Origin: Batkoa obscura
Taxonomy: Eukaryota > Entomophthoromycota > Entomophthoromycetes > Entomophthorales > Batkoaceae
Direction: 5' to 3'
Length of the DNA stretch: 64,000 nucleotides
Assembly (NCBI GenBank): GCA_030770535.1
Contig: JASVEC010000006.1
Coordinates: forward strand, 1,798,001-1,862,000
The position numbers and the translations under genes were made by a program. Shown piece after piece: positions 22,371-33,815 of this stretch. A model generated the notes under the pieces. That model did not search any database. It was not told the DNA's origin and saw nothing but the letters and a program-made list of their open reading frames with translations. Position 1 is the first letter of the stretch. Each line of letters starts with the position of its first letter.

Positions 22371-23698
22371 GATATTAAATTGTATACTTTATTTGTAGAT
22401 TATAAGATGAAAAAAGATGAGATTAAAAAAAGTTAAAAAATTCAAAAGAATAAATGATTTATTTATCTTAATTGTTTACTCTTTAATATTTTTATTTTCA
22501 AATTAGTAATTTTTAACTAATTTTTAACCTTTAAATTCTTTTATTGATATTTGAAAAAGTATAGTTTAACCGTACAAAGCTAGATGGATAATATTAGAAT
22601 ATTCTCAAATTTTTATTGGTAATTAATTGCTATTTATCACAATTAAATAGCTTTGATTGGTTATATTATTAAAAAGGGCTTGATCGGAAGATCATTTTAA
22701 GATTGATTGGTAATAATGCGTTAATTTTCTAGGCTAAGATTTATAAGAATTATTAGAAATCAAAAACTATAGTTGAAGAGTTGTTTAGAAGGCTCTTGTA
22801 GCTATTTTATGATGGAAGTTGACTAATTAACAATAAGCTAACAATAAAGGGTTGTTTAGTTATTAGACTTATTATTATAATGTTGTAATTCATGATAAAT
22901 TAATTGTTATTATGTTTTAATTTTCTATACTCTATTGAGGATTACTAATAAATAACCCGACAGATAAATTACATTGATTTTTTATATGGGGTAAAAATGA
23001 TAATTGCATAAAAACAAATCAACTTGTTTTCAGGGTAAACTTAAAAAAACAAAGTTGAGCTTTTAGAACTTTTAAACCTATTTACTTAAAAACTTTACAC
23101 TGGGGCAACTAAATTTTAAAGTTGATTATAAAATCTAGAAGTTTTATGCATAACTTTACCTAATTGGAATATACTATTGATTATTATTATAATTGTCAAA
23201 ATAGTTTATTTTGTATTTTTAATAAACAATAAAGTTAAATTTTATATGAATTTTTTAATTTACTAGTAAACCTCAAATTTACCAAAATCTTATTTCTAAT
23301 TACTTGGAACCGCATAATCCACATTTTTAAAAAATGTCAAACTCAAAAGGGTTCATTTTTTACAAAAATTAAACATTTTTAGAATTTAGGCTTTTAAAAA
23401 GTGGACAAAATCTTAAAACTAAAGCCAATAGTATCTAAATCGGTACATGGGATTGTTTCTAATTTTTCGATATTTAATTAATATTCTTGTATTTGTCTTG
23501 CATGAAAAATGACTAAAATTGATTAACAAACACAACAGAGAATAAACCTATCAATATTATTAACAATCACATAATCATAACCTATCAAACCATTTACAAA
23601 TTAAAGTGTAAAAAATAAAATTTTTATTAAAAAAGAGTTAACCTATAATAAATCTATAATAAATCAATATTTCTCCTCCTCTATTCATCTCCTTAAAT
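22371..23698. other. Gene-free AT-rich spacer
   Basis: About 1.3 kb with no open frame of note, no tRNA and no short-element copy. Nothing recognised. Confidence 0.55.
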
Positions 23699-25852
23699 CT
23701 ATTTTTTCCCTTTAACTGCCTTTTTCTTTTCTTCCAATTTAATTGTCTAAAAAAACGTTATTAATTCTAATTTATTCAATCATATAGCTTAATTCCTTAC
23801 CTCTTGATTCTTTCTTGAATTACTACGTGTAAGCCTAGTATAAAGATTCTTTTGTTTCTTTGACATCATCATTTTGCTCATTTCTTTTTTATCTTCTTCT
23901 TCCTTTTCGATAGCTTCTAATTTAACATTCTTACGTTTTTTACTCTTAGTATTTACATCTTTACTATAAGTAACTCCTTTAGCTTCTTTTTTAATATCTT
24001 CTTTTTCTTCTTCCTCTTCAGCTTCTTCTTCAATCTTTTCATCTTCATAAGCTTCTTCTTCTTCTTCTTCTTCATCCTAAAATAAAAATGTTAGCATTTA
24101 AACACATACTCTCAAGTAAAAAAATTCTTGCCTCTGAAGCACCTTCCACATCGGACATATTAATTTCTTTCTCTTTCTCTTCTTCTTTCCTTTGAGGTAA
24201 GTTACCAACCATTTCACCATCGAATTGATAAGCTTCTTCAGGTACATAGTCACCTTCCTTATAAGTAACAAAGGGAGAAAGATGGGAAGGTAATTCTTTT
24301 CCTGGAGCATAGGCAGATTCATTAATCAATTTTTTACTATTGATACAATCATAAATCCATTGTGGTTGTACATAAATTCTATCAGTACGACGATTTGGAA
24401 TTACTGGGCGATCGGTGACTTGATAGGCGATTTTTGGATTATCTTCTTTATATGGGGATCCTCCAGCAATAGTAGAATCCCATCCTACTTGTCCACCAAA
24501 GGATTCAATTACAAATTCAAGGGAATTTTTAGGCACTTCTCTTGATAAGTAGAATTTTTGATTAGCAAATAAAGATTGGAAACTACTCATTTGATTGCGG
24601 TCATTTAATGCTTTTAATACTTGGTTACTGTCTTCATCATCAGCTTCCAAAGTAGTTTGGAAGTTATCGATGTCTTCTTGTTTATCAGCTGGGTTTTCAT
24701 TGGTTGCTTCAGTATCGTCTTCTTTAGTTGTTAAAGTTTGTATCTTTTCATTCAAAGTTTCAAGACGAGATTCCATAGCTTTGTTGATTGGCTATATAAA
24801 AAGTAAATTAGTACTATGCTACTATTATCACTGTATCGCTTTACCTTAATTTCTTTTTTAACATCTCGTTTTTCAATAGTTTCATTAGCATCAATTTGAA
24901 TAGCTTTTAAATAATTAGCTTCGTTTTCTAATTTGGCATCAATTACTGGTGGATAAGTAAAATTGAGTTCGTTATAAAGTTTGAAATTAACAAAGTTTAA
25001 AAGGGTAGTATATACTTCTAAAAATTGTAACATCACTTTAAAATCTACAAATTTTGGTACCTAAAAACAAAGCTTATCAATTCTTATCCTTACAACTAAT
25101 ATGAAAGCATTTGAAACTTACTTTTTGAGAAAATTGATAAGGAACCAACCAAGTGATTTCTTGTCCATGAATTTCAACTTGATAATAAACTCCTTTAATA
25201 GATAAAAAAGTTTTACGTAAGGATTTGGTGTAAATCACATAATGTAAAAACTCTCTAGTTAATCTTTGGCATTCATTGACCACTTTATTGGAAACTCTAT
25301 CTGCTGGAGGCATAGTAGAAAATAAAAATAACATACTTAAAGCGTCATCTAAATCTCTTAAAGCATCGATAAAAGTAGGATATCTAAATGCAAGTTAATA
25401 AACGAACAATAATAAAGATCACTCTAAACTCTTACCTTTCCCTGATAACATGATCTAAAACAAATTCTGGTCTATGCTCATTTAAACTTTTAACAATAGA
25501 AGGCTGTTTTTTAGCTTGAGCTTTAGCTAATTTACGAGCAAATATTTTTTTATCTCTTAAAGTTTGTATCAATGGCTCATATGAAAGGAATTGTATATCT
25601 TTTGAAAAATAAAATGTTTTGTTTCCAGTCATACCAAAATTGGCTTTCTTTTTGTTCTTTGGTTCAACTGGATGGATACCTTTGATAATACATAAACGTC
25701 TGTATAAATTGAGTTAAATATGAAAAATAGAGAAGTGAGGTTAATAGTTACCTGAAATCATTTAAGGTGATTTGGAGCTTCTTAATCGCTCTGTTACGAG
25801 TGATATACATGGTGGCATTACCAGACTTATTCTTCTTTGTTAATTTACCCAT
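23699..25852 (-). CDS. NOP7: Pescadillo (Nop7/PES1), 60S ribosome biogenesis factor
   Basis: Seven exons (25852-25752, 25699-25436, 25383-25122, 25060-24845, 24791-24132, 24076-23801, 23746-23699) sum to 608 residues. The pescadillo N-domain is clear: [73 protein letters not shown] and [25 protein letters not shown] domain lies around residues 350-450 ([40 protein letters not shown]). The C-terminus is acidic then basic ([23 protein letters not shown]), as usual for this nucleolar PeBoW-complex subunit acting in 27S pre-rRNA processing. The exon 5/6 intron appears to use a GC donor (GAG|GCAAGA), since no GT donor keeps the frame. Confidence 0.95.
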
Positions 25853-27612
25853 GTTGTTGTATTTTTATTTTTTGTTATAAAAATGGGTTTTTATTTAATT
25901 TCTTGATTTTCGAAATATTCTTCTAAACTGGATTAAATTTTAATTATTAGGATTAAAATATTTTATGGGAATTTTGAATTAAAGTTTTTGAAATTCTCAA
26001 ATATTTTCTAAATTTGGATAAATTTCTATTTCAAAATTTAAAAATCGGAAACCTATATATTTTTATTTAATGAATTTTTTTAGAAGTTGGCTACTTTATA
26101 GACATAAGTATAAAAAGAGCGCCCACTTCTTGAAAAACAATCCGAATTTAGATGCAGATTTTTGAATGAATTCCTTCAAGAAGGAGAAGATCAGAGGCCG
26201 ATGAGGAAAGTTAATGAAAATAGCAGACGTAGTATAGAAGCAAAGTTTATTAAAGATAAATTATAAAACCTTGATCAAAGTTATCCTGGTAGTATATTTC
26301 CGGAGCTCAATGAGCTCTTAGCATGTGTTTAGACAAATGTAAGAATACAGAGAACATTATAATACAGTATGGCATTTTACAATACGAAAAATAAGTGTAT
26401 AGTTTTAGTTTAGATAAAAAGAGTTAAGGATAAGTTTTTTATTGCTCTGAAGCATTAAATAAAATATATCTTTTTTTAAGTATCAGTTTACTATTTCATT
26501 TAAATAAAAAACTGTTTGTATATTTACGATATCTTATATAACGTTTTATTGTATAGACGCTTTTTGTTTCAATTTATTCTTTATCTAAAAATAAAAATAA
26601 AACAAGAAATAATAAAATATTTTATTTATAAAACATTAAGTATCTTTAATTTTATGGTCAAAATCAATTAGCTATCATTTTTAGTCTTTATTTCTTTGAT
26701 AACATAAATAAATTAGAGCTTAATTTCATATATATTTTTAAAAAAGCTGTAATATTTGGGGATGTATTTTTTTGTTTAGAAATTTCACTAACAATTTTTC
26801 TGCCCAAATAGCGCTTAAAAAATGGAAAAAGTGATGAAACCAAAAAAACATTTTATTTTATTTTATTTCAAATTCTCATCTATTATTAAATTATACTAAG
26901 CTTGCATATAACTGTTACAGCTCTTTTCCGACTTCTTAATGATAATTTTTATAGTTAAATTATTTATATAACCAAATTCTTGTGGCTAATACTATTATTA
27001 TTCTCAGTTAAATTTTGACAGATTTACTTTTTAAATGAGCACTTAATAAGGTCACAAAAGAGTCGCGGTAGCTGTAATGGAGAATTTTTAGCAACGAATT
27101 ATTCTTGTATAAATCTAAATTCCTAAAAATAGATAAATGAACAAGAAAGAGGGCTAAGAAAAAAGATCAACAATATAAAATTTAAGATCAACATTTGAAA
27201 TAATTTCAAATTAAGGTGATAGGATATTAAATGGGCTATCGAAAGGAAGATTTTTAAAAAAACAAATAATCTCTAATAATTTACGGCCAAAATTAAAGCT
27301 TAACATAACATTCCTTCTACAAACTAAAAGTGTAGCCGATATCTACCAATAACTTTTTGCAAAATCAAATTCTATTAAACTCAATGTTCAATCTCTTGTT
27401 TGTTTCATACCATTTTTAGCATGAGTCTTTAATTAAGCTCATCAAATCTACAAAATGAAAAGGATAAGCAAGGATTGACAATTTTAAGTAAGATACAATT
27501 AGTATAAATATCTTCAAATTTTTTTTATATTCAATATCTTTTATTAATTTATCCCCAGTTGACCCGGTGTTAGCTTAATCCATAGTTGAACTATATAATA
27601 CTATTCTAAATC
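25853..27612. other. Long spacer with one short element
   Basis: About 1.75 kb with no credible protein gene; it contains copy 6 of the short element at 26758-26854. Bases ~26110-26340 are less AT-rich than the surroundings, but no RNA gene or conserved frame could be recognised there. Confidence 0.5.
26758..26854 (-). mobile_element. Short GGGGATGT-ended element, copy 6
   Basis: A copy of ~97 bp in reverse orientation (GGGGATGTATTTTTTTG; core AAATAGCGCTTAAAAAATGG; decayed right end AAACATTTT). Flanks ATTT/ATTT fit a 4-bp duplication, but the right side is low-complexity. Confidence 0.68.
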
Positions 27613-28293
27613 ATGAAATTTTGTCACTTATTAAACCTTGTTGTCCTTTCGGCTGTTACTGCCAATCAGATTAATACCAATGCTGCTCCAACTGCAATCA
27701 GTGAGCTTAATGAATCTGAATTTAATTCTGGAGCTGAGCTTAACTCCAATGCCAAACCTGAAGAGCCAGATTATAAAGGTTATTTATCAAAAGCCAAAGA
27801 GGATCCTATTGGTTTCGTTAATTGGAAGTATGATACTCCAGTTCCAGACCCATATGGTCCAGTCCTTCGTCCATTGATTAAAGCTGGTGTTAACAATGCT
27901 AAAGGTAAGATTGCCAAGCATATCAATAAAGGAATTAAAACTATCCGTACTGAACATAAGGATATTATCAAGCAAGCCGCTGATGACTTTGGAGATTTCT
28001 TTGAGGGTAAAGAACAAAAATTAGAAAAGATTTTTGCTATTGCTACTGCTCATTTCAACAAGGATAAAGAATTCTTCAAATACTGGCAAGCTCTCCAAAT
28101 TTTCTTTGAAGCTACCTTTACAGGTGAAATTGCTGATTTCACAGCTGATTTTATCTCTGAGGTACTTAGACACAATCCTAAATGTGGCCGTACCCTCTTT
28201 AATGGTTTCGTGAACCTACAAGCTGAAACCAAATTGAATCATGTACCTGTTTACAAGACTTACGTTGCTAAAATTAAGAAGGCTTATAAATAG
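27613..28293 (+). CDS. Secreted protein of unknown function, 226 residues
   Basis: An intronless gene with a signal peptide (MKFCHLLNLVVLSAVTANQ) followed by a polar, Asn/Glu-rich propeptide-like stretch. A soluble, helix-rich region (~residues 55-226) is rich in Lys, Phe and Ala (KIAKHINKGIKTIRTEHKDI; FFKYWQALQIFFEATF). Only one Cys occurs in the mature part (NPKCGRTLF), so no disulfide pattern. I do not recognise a family. A TATA-like CTATATAATA lies about 20-30 bp before the ATG. The even codon use of the frame, the signal peptide and the absence of introns match the other secreted-protein genes here. Function not assigned. Confidence 0.72.
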   Translation: MKFCHLLNLVVLSAVTANQINTNAAPTAISELNESEFNSGAELNSNAKPEEPDYKGYLSKAKEDPIGFVNWKYDTPVPDPYGPVLRPLIKAGVNNAKGKIAKHINKGIKTIRTEHKDIIKQAADDFGDFFEGKEQKLEKIFAIATAHFNKDKEFFKYWQALQIFFEATFTGEIADFTADFISEVLRHNPKCGRTLFNGFVNLQAETKLNHVPVYKTYVAKIKKAYK

Positions 28294-28716
28294 ATGACTT
28301 AAATAAAAATGATTTAAAATTTTAATGTTAACTTTTGTCTTTGTTTTAGTATATTTTTCAATTTCATTTATGACTATCAACATATAGGGATGTATTTTTT
28401 TTATTTAACAATTTTACTAACCAAAAAAATATTCTCATATATTGAGTTCGTTATTATAAAAATATAGGTCTAACGAAGTATTTTCAATAAATATACCAAT
28501 CACTAGACTGCAGGTATCTTTTTATAGATAATTTGTAAATATTAAAATAATTGTAGTTAATTTACATTTTAAATAAGTTATAATTTTAATAATTTCAAAA
28601 CAAACGAAAACTAAAGGAACATTATCAGTAAATATTGTCATAAGCCATATTATATTTAATATACTTGCATTTTTTTAGAAATATTTTATAATTTTATTTC
28701 ATATTTAAAAACTAAT
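28294..28716. other. Spacer with a truncated short element
   Basis: Convergent 3' ends; contains the internally deleted element copy at 28386-28436. Nothing else seen. Confidence 0.5.
28386..28436 (-). mobile_element. Short GGGGATGT-ended element, copy 7 (internally deleted)
   Basis: Both ends are kept (AGGGATGTATTTTTTTT and CCAAAAAAATATTCTC) but the GCGCTAT core is lost, leaving 51 bp. ATAT flanks both sides (28382-28385, 28437-28440), so the deletion probably followed insertion. Confidence 0.7.
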
Positions 28717-28866
28717 CTAACTTGTATTTTCAAAAGGATGAAAATCTAGTGGATTATCGTCGATAAAGATACCCATAGGTTTAACGCGAGCTGGCCTTTC
28801 TCTCTTGGAAGTGTAACAGAGCAAAACAATGGCAAAAAATGAAAAGTACATATATATATATTTCAT
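28717..28866 (-). CDS. Small secreted peptide, 49 residues
   Basis: A short frame with a strong hydrophobic signal sequence (YMYFSFFAIVLLCYTS) followed at once by a basic cluster (KRERPARVK) and a ~20-residue acidic/Pro tail (IFIDDNPLDFHPFENTS). The layout of signal, dibasic site and short tail is that of a processed secreted peptide, but no family is recognised. The start codon is followed by an alternating TA run (28853-28862) that encodes part of the signal. It lies head-to-tail with another short secreted ORF at 29292-29558. It is too short for coding statistics, so the call rests on the signal peptide. Confidence 0.42.
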   Translation of the reverse strand: MKYIYMYFSFFAIVLLCYTSKRERPARVKPMGIFIDDNPLDFHPFENTS

Positions 28867-29291
28867 TTTTTTTAAAGAAAAGTAAAAAAAGAAAAAAGTT
28901 TGGGCTTTGATTTGATTTTAAGATTTCTATCTACGTTTCAAAAGGATGGATTTGGAAATTAGAATAATATTTTTTATTTAGGCAGTTTCTCATTTTATTG
29001 TTTATAAGATTAATATTTTTCAAAAAGTACAATTAATGTTATATTATCTCTTGATATTAACTTTTTAAAGTAAAACTAAATATTTAAGTGTTTTCATTTA
29101 ACATAGGAATTTTTTATGTATTTGATGATTGATAACCAAAGTAACAAATAAATTAATAAGCTAACTTTATTAATATAATAAAAATCTATTTATAACTTTT
29201 TTCAAACTAAAATACATCTTTACACTCCCTGATAATTCTATACAAGCGATACTAAACCTTCTTGTCGCCTTCTAGCTTATTATATCTGTGT
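28867..29291. other. Spacer between two small secreted-protein genes
   Basis: About 425 bp of AT-rich sequence; nothing recognised beyond the promoter region of the 28717-28866 frame. Confidence 0.4.
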
Positions 29292-29558
29292 TCATTCCAA
29301 ATCTTCAGTAATAACCTCATACTGTTCAATAGTTTGATTAAACTCGGACCTCGATTTTTTAAGCATAATCCTAGTTGGTAATGAATTCGTAAGTAATCTG
29401 TGTTTAAAAACATAAATTTTGTTATTAAATATATTGGTTCCATACCATCCTGGTATCTTCATTTGGACCCTAGGGTATTCAGAGGCCGCATCTGTGGCAG
29501 CACTTAATACAGAAGATAAGAGAAAAGGGAATAGATAATAGACGTTATGAAATAGCAT
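29292..29558 (-). CDS. Small secreted protein, 88 residues, unknown function
   Basis: An intronless frame starting with a signal peptide (MLFHNVYYLFPFLLSSVLSA). The 65-residue mature part has no Cys; its first half is aromatic and basic (IPGWYGTNIFNNKIYVFKHR) and it ends acidic (YEVITEDLE). No family recognised. Its neighbours are another small signal-bearing frame downstream and a REEP-like gene upstream. Reasonably likely real because the signal peptide is strong and the frame uses codons like neighbouring secreted genes. Confidence 0.55.
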   Translation of the reverse strand: MLFHNVYYLFPFLLSSVLSAATDAASEYPRVQMKIPGWYGTNIFNNKIYVFKHRLLTNSLPTRIMLKKSRSEFNQTIEQYEVITEDLE

Positions 29559-30123
29559 TTTTTGAAGGATGTAGAGAGAATTAATATAATATATCGAAAT
29601 AGAATTATTATGAAGGGGAGTGAAGTTTGTTGAGTTTTTATTTTAATACTCGAAGTTTTTTCATAAGTTAAATCAAGGATTTTTTGGTTGAGATCAATTT
29701 TTTCTATTACCGTCTAGTTTTAATTTTAGAAGTAAATTATGGATTGGCATAGATTTTCATTTGCTTATTTTAAAAAAAATAAAATTTGATTTATAGTTTA
29801 TGATTTTTAAATGTTATTATAAGGATACTTAAACTAAGCTATACCTTTCCTTTAAAATATATAATGATATATGATATTATTCATAAATAAAATAACAATT
29901 TGACTTAGATCAAGTTAATATATTTTATTAAAATACCCTTATTTTTATATACATAAACTTGTCAAATTTAAACACAATTGTTAAAAACATTTGAAAAATA
30001 TACATTTTAAGCATTAACTTTAATAAAATTTAAAGCGATAGATAATGAAAGACTCAAGTTATCAGCATAAGCTGTTAATAAAAAAAGGAAGCACTAGTAA
30101 TGCAAGGCTACTAATTTAATACT
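29559..30123. other. Spacer upstream of the 29292 gene
   Basis: About 565 bp of AT-rich sequence with no coding frame; holds the 3' end of the REEP-like gene and a promoter. Nothing else seen. Confidence 0.4.
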
Positions 30124-31158
30124 TTATAAATCTTTCTTACTTTCTGCCTCTGCAATAGTTTCATCCACTACCTTATTAGCTTCATCAACTGCTTCAGCTG
30201 CCTGTACTTTTGCTTCTTCCTTTACTTCTACTGCTTTTTCAGTAGCAGCGTTCACACCTTGCTGTGCAGTTCCAATCGCTGAATCAACACCTTGCTTTGT
30301 GGTCTCAACTGCTGAATTCACGCCATCCTTGGTAGCTTCATATGCAACATTGGCCTGATGCGAAGCGGTCTCAGCGGCCAAAGTAGCATTTTCCTTAGCT
30401 GTTTCAACTGCTTGACTTACATTTTCTTTAACAGTTTCAGCTGCCAAAGTAGCATTTTCCTTAACTACTCCAACTGCTTGGCCTACATTTTCTTTAACAG
30501 TTTCTACTGCGGAATTGGCCGTCTCTGATGCCTTAGTAGCCGCAGCACTTACATTTTCTTTAACATTTTGGTATGCTACATTGGCCTTTTCTGTGGCAGT
30601 GGAAGCTGCTTGAGCTGCTGTTTTTTCAAGCTGTACAGCTGCGGCTTCAGCTGAAGCCTTCATTTCACCTACTACTTCATTGATGGTTGTTTTATCATTT
30701 ACAAGGTCATCAACGGTGCTAGTTAACTTTAAAAATAAGGGACGCAAAGTGGAAGCATGTAACTTTTCAGCACCACGATAGTAGGGTAACATCAAGTATA
30801 GGATGAGTACTAATTTAAAAAAGTAGTAGAATGGGATGAGATAGAGGATGACAGGAGTAAAAAATTCAAAGACAGATAAAAAGCCGTAAACAGACCAATA
30901 AGTAAGCCATTGTACATCATCGTCTTTTGTTTTTGTTTCTAAAGCTCTTAATGAGTAAAAGGCAGGTACTAACCAACCTACAAAGGTAGTGATAAAAGCT
31001 CCGCCAATGTCAAAAAAGGCTAAGACGGTAATGATGGCAGAGAAACCAAGAAATAAATAAACTTTAGGGACAGTAGTTACCTGCTCCAATTTACGAATCA
31101 AGGGGGTTTTGGAAAGCTCTTTATCAAGTTGAGCTTCGTAGTATTTAACTTTATCCAT
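30124..31158 (-). CDS. REEP/Yop1 (TB2/DP1/HVA22) ER-shaping protein with 11-residue-repeat tail
   Basis: An intronless 344-residue protein. Residues ~1-150 are the TB2/DP1/HVA22 reticulon-like domain: hairpin membrane segments, VGWLVPAFYSLRALETKTKD, DDVQWLTYWSVYGFLSVFEF, and LYLMLPYYRGAEKLH. Yop1/REEP proteins wedge into the ER membrane and make tubules. The remaining ~190 residues are an Ala/Val/Glu/Lys-rich helix with an 11-residue period (AVETVKENVGQ, AVGVVKENATL, AAETVKENVSQ, AVETAKENATL, AYEATKDGVNS, AVETTKQGVDS). It resembles the amphipathic 11-mers of LEA group 3, perilipins and synucleins. The C-terminus KKDL fits a KKxx COPI retrieval signal on a cytosolic tail. Yop1 itself is ~180 residues, so the tail is an addition. 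Confidence 0.88.
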   Translation of the reverse strand: MDKVKYYEAQLDKELSKTPLIRKLEQVTTVPKVYLFLGFSAIITVLAFFDIGGAFITTFVGWLVPAFYSLRALETKTKDDDVQWLTYWSVYGFLSVFEFFTPVILYLIPFYYFFKLVLILYLMLPYYRGAEKLHASTLRPLFLKLTSTVDDLVNDKTTINEVVGEMKASAEAAAVQLEKTAAQAASTATEKANVAYQNVKENVSAAATKASETANSAVETVKENVGQAVGVVKENATLAAETVKENVSQAVETAKENATLAAETASHQANVAYEATKDGVNSAVETTKQGVDSAIGTAQQGVNAATEKAVEVKEEAKVQAAEAVDEANKVVDETIAEAESKKDL

Positions 31159-31838
31159 TTTTGAGTGTATAAAAAGTGGAGATTTAATCTTAGTTTCATC
31201 TTATTTATATGCCTTACATTGACCCTGATTTTTTGAATTACGTCAACTTTCTCCATGTTATTCTGCGCTGAGAGTAAATCTATTCCTTTTATTGGAGCAT
31301 TAAATTGCATTTTTTTTTAGGTTTTAGTTTGGATATTTGTTGGGAAATCGTTATCTTAATTTTATTATTGTTGCAGTTCTATTGTTAGATGTTTTACTAT
31401 TAATTTAAAAATAAATTTTGACGAAGTGACTAAAATTTAAGGATTAAGCTTTATAAAATTTATTTATATAAATAATTCTAATATAAAAATTACCGCTAAA
31501 TGTTTTGCAAAAGAGTTGTAACAGTTGCATCACTCAGTTTTTTCTACAAATTATTAAATAAAAATCAAAGTTGATGTCATTATTGCAGGGATAACTTATT
31601 TTTAAATTCAACTTGTTTGCCTAAAGATGAAAATTAAATGAGTATATTTTTTTTGGTTTCATTATTTTTTCCATTTTTTAAGCGCTATTTGAGCGGAAAG
31701 ATTGTTAGTAAAATTCTTAAACAAAAATACATCCTCAAATTGTGAGGATAAATTTAGTAAAGAGCTAAATTCAGTGAAAATTAAAATATTTATTAAGTGT
31801 AATAATTCAGTACATTATTATGAATGTTTGTAATTTTT
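31159..31838. other. Spacer with one short element
   Basis: Contains the REEP-like promoter region and copy 8 of the short element (31640-31736), about 100 bp past the PEX12 stop. No gene. Confidence 0.5.
31640..31736 (+). mobile_element. Short GGGGATGT-ended element, copy 8
   Basis: A 97-bp copy with an altered left tip (GAGTATATTTTTTTTGG), core AAGCGCTATTTGAGCGGAAA and right end ATACATCCTC. Flanked by AAAT on both sides (31636-31639, 31737-31740). Confidence 0.78.
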
Positions 31839-33405
31839 TTAAATCATTGTTTCCTCAATAAATAGTTTTCTAATGTCTTCTAAATCAGCATGGTGAAAAG
31901 TGATTGGACACTTGGAGTGTTCTTGAATATATTGAAAGATACAAGGATAACAGAAGGTATAACCAGTAGATAGCATGGCTGGATTACTACGTTTTCTTAA
32001 ACAAATGGCACAGAAACTGTTATCTGAGGGTAATGGTAATCCGTTTTTGTTTGGCTATAATATAAATAAGTTAATATAATATTATTAAATGAACAAATCA
32101 TAATACTTTAATTGGCTCAGGTGGTGGGGGTAAAGGGCCCATACTACTATCATTTGATTTTTGAAATGAATTTGAAGAATACCACCATTCCAAAAACTTT
32201 AAAACAAACACTGACATTGGTAATAAAATTTTTAAAAAGTTGATGCCATACTTTAAAATGATGAAACTTAATTGTAATATCTTTTTTGGTCTACTCAACT
32301 TTGAATAATTTTGCATAATCTTTTGCATTTCTTGTTGTTTACGAGTATCTCTTGCTCTCTATTTTATTTTTGCTTTAGTTTAATCTGTAATTATGAGTTA
32401 CATTATTATACTTACGTAATCTTCTTCACCCATTCTTTTAATATATAAACCTAAAAATTGGTTTACTGGGGAATGATAATCACTTGTTTCAAATAAATAA
32501 GCGATATAATAAGTTAAAGGAATAACATGATAAAATAAATGAGCAAAAGGATAGCTAGCAACAAACCCTTTTTTTAACTTATTTTTAACTGTGAATCCTA
32601 ATTTTAATATAGGTTTCTAAATTGTCAATAATTTAATGCTAAATATCATCATATATATCATTGTTTATTACCATATTTATATTCCTTTTTATAAGCTCAG
32701 GTATTTGATTTTCGATTACTTGTTTAACGCCAGTTTCTATTTCCTCTTCTTCGTCTTCTTCTTCAAACAAGTCATCCCCTAGTAATCTAGCTGCTTCACC
32801 ACCAGTTAAACTTTGATATAAATCATCCATTTTGCATTTAAAATAAGGAACGAAAGCCTAAGTAAAATATAAATAAACTATTAAAAACTAGCTGTTTCAT
32901 TTACCAAAAAGAACAATGACTTGTTGATTTGTTTTGGGCTCAAATCGTTATTGATAACCATTTGAGTTGCTGTTTCTAAGCTTTTAGCTTCATAATTTTC
33001 AATCATTTGGTTATCTGTAAACTTCTTTAGCCTTCTCAAACCATAAAAACTTTCGGAAAATGAAGCGTCTATAATAAAAGAATTTTAGCTATTATTCTTT
33101 TAAAATTTGGAACTCTTTTTTACTCCAGTCATATAGATAGTGTCTTTCAATAACGAGCATTAATAAGACGTATAGCTCATCGTAATAGCTTAACATGTTG
33201 ATTAAATATCTTGGATATCGTTGAGCATATACCTAGAACGTTAGATCTTTAGTTGAAGTTTAAATGTTTATTTTTGTCCAATTACAGTTAATATATATCT
33301 TAGAGCAGGTCGAAATAAATCATTAAGTCTATCTTGAGCAATCAGTTCGAACAACGAAGGTCTATAGACGTCCTCTGAACTACCAACACTGTTTAAAAAT
33401 TCCAT
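31839..33405 (-). CDS. PEX12: Peroxin 12 (PEX12), RING subunit of the peroxisomal ubiquitin ligase
   Basis: Seven exons (33405-33286, 33232-33124, 33068-32905, 32857-32672, 32616-32416, 32358-32107, 32054-31839) sum to 415 residues. The N-terminus is diagnostic: [79 protein letters not shown] and an acidic insert follow, then FHLFYHV-type membrane segments and [10 protein letters not shown]. The C-terminal zinc-binding domain reads [38 protein letters not shown], the incomplete RING of Pex12. With Pex2 and Pex10 it ubiquitinates Pex5 for export from the peroxisome membrane. The exon 4 donor (ATG|GTAATA) is chosen because reading through meets a stop. Confidence 0.93.
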
Positions 33406-33815
33406 CTTGTTGGGATTGTTGTTGAAAAAAGTGATTTTTTGTGGAAATTATTTTCTTTAATTTTTTATTGTTGCATTGATCTTAATTTTGTTACGTAGTT
33501 TATAGCCGAATATATTTTTTATTAACGTTTTAATAAACCAAGTTATAAAATTTTAAAGGTGTTGAGTTATATGATTATGGTTATAATTATTTCATATAAT
33601 TATTTTACATTATTTAAAATAATAGCATTAAACTAAATGATAATATGTCGAAATAGAACTTTTACCATGAAGTTCTATTTTTATTTAAAACATTTTCGAA
33701 TTTTTAAATTCAAATCATAGTAGCCAATAAATAATTTGGAGTAAACCACCTGCTTTAATTAAAAGTATAAAAAAATCAAAAATCAAATGGTACAAAGACA
33801 TCTTGTTAGAAAGAA
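33406..33815. promoter_or_regulatory. Divergent intergenic region, PEX12 / MINPP1-like
   Basis: 410 bp separate two divergent ATGs, so promoters for both genes must lie here. No specific box is convincing. Confidence 0.5.

Noticed and set aside
26110-26340. Less AT-rich stretch considered as an snRNA/snoRNA or small gene
   Set aside because: No convincing C/D or H/ACA boxes and no sustained reading frame.
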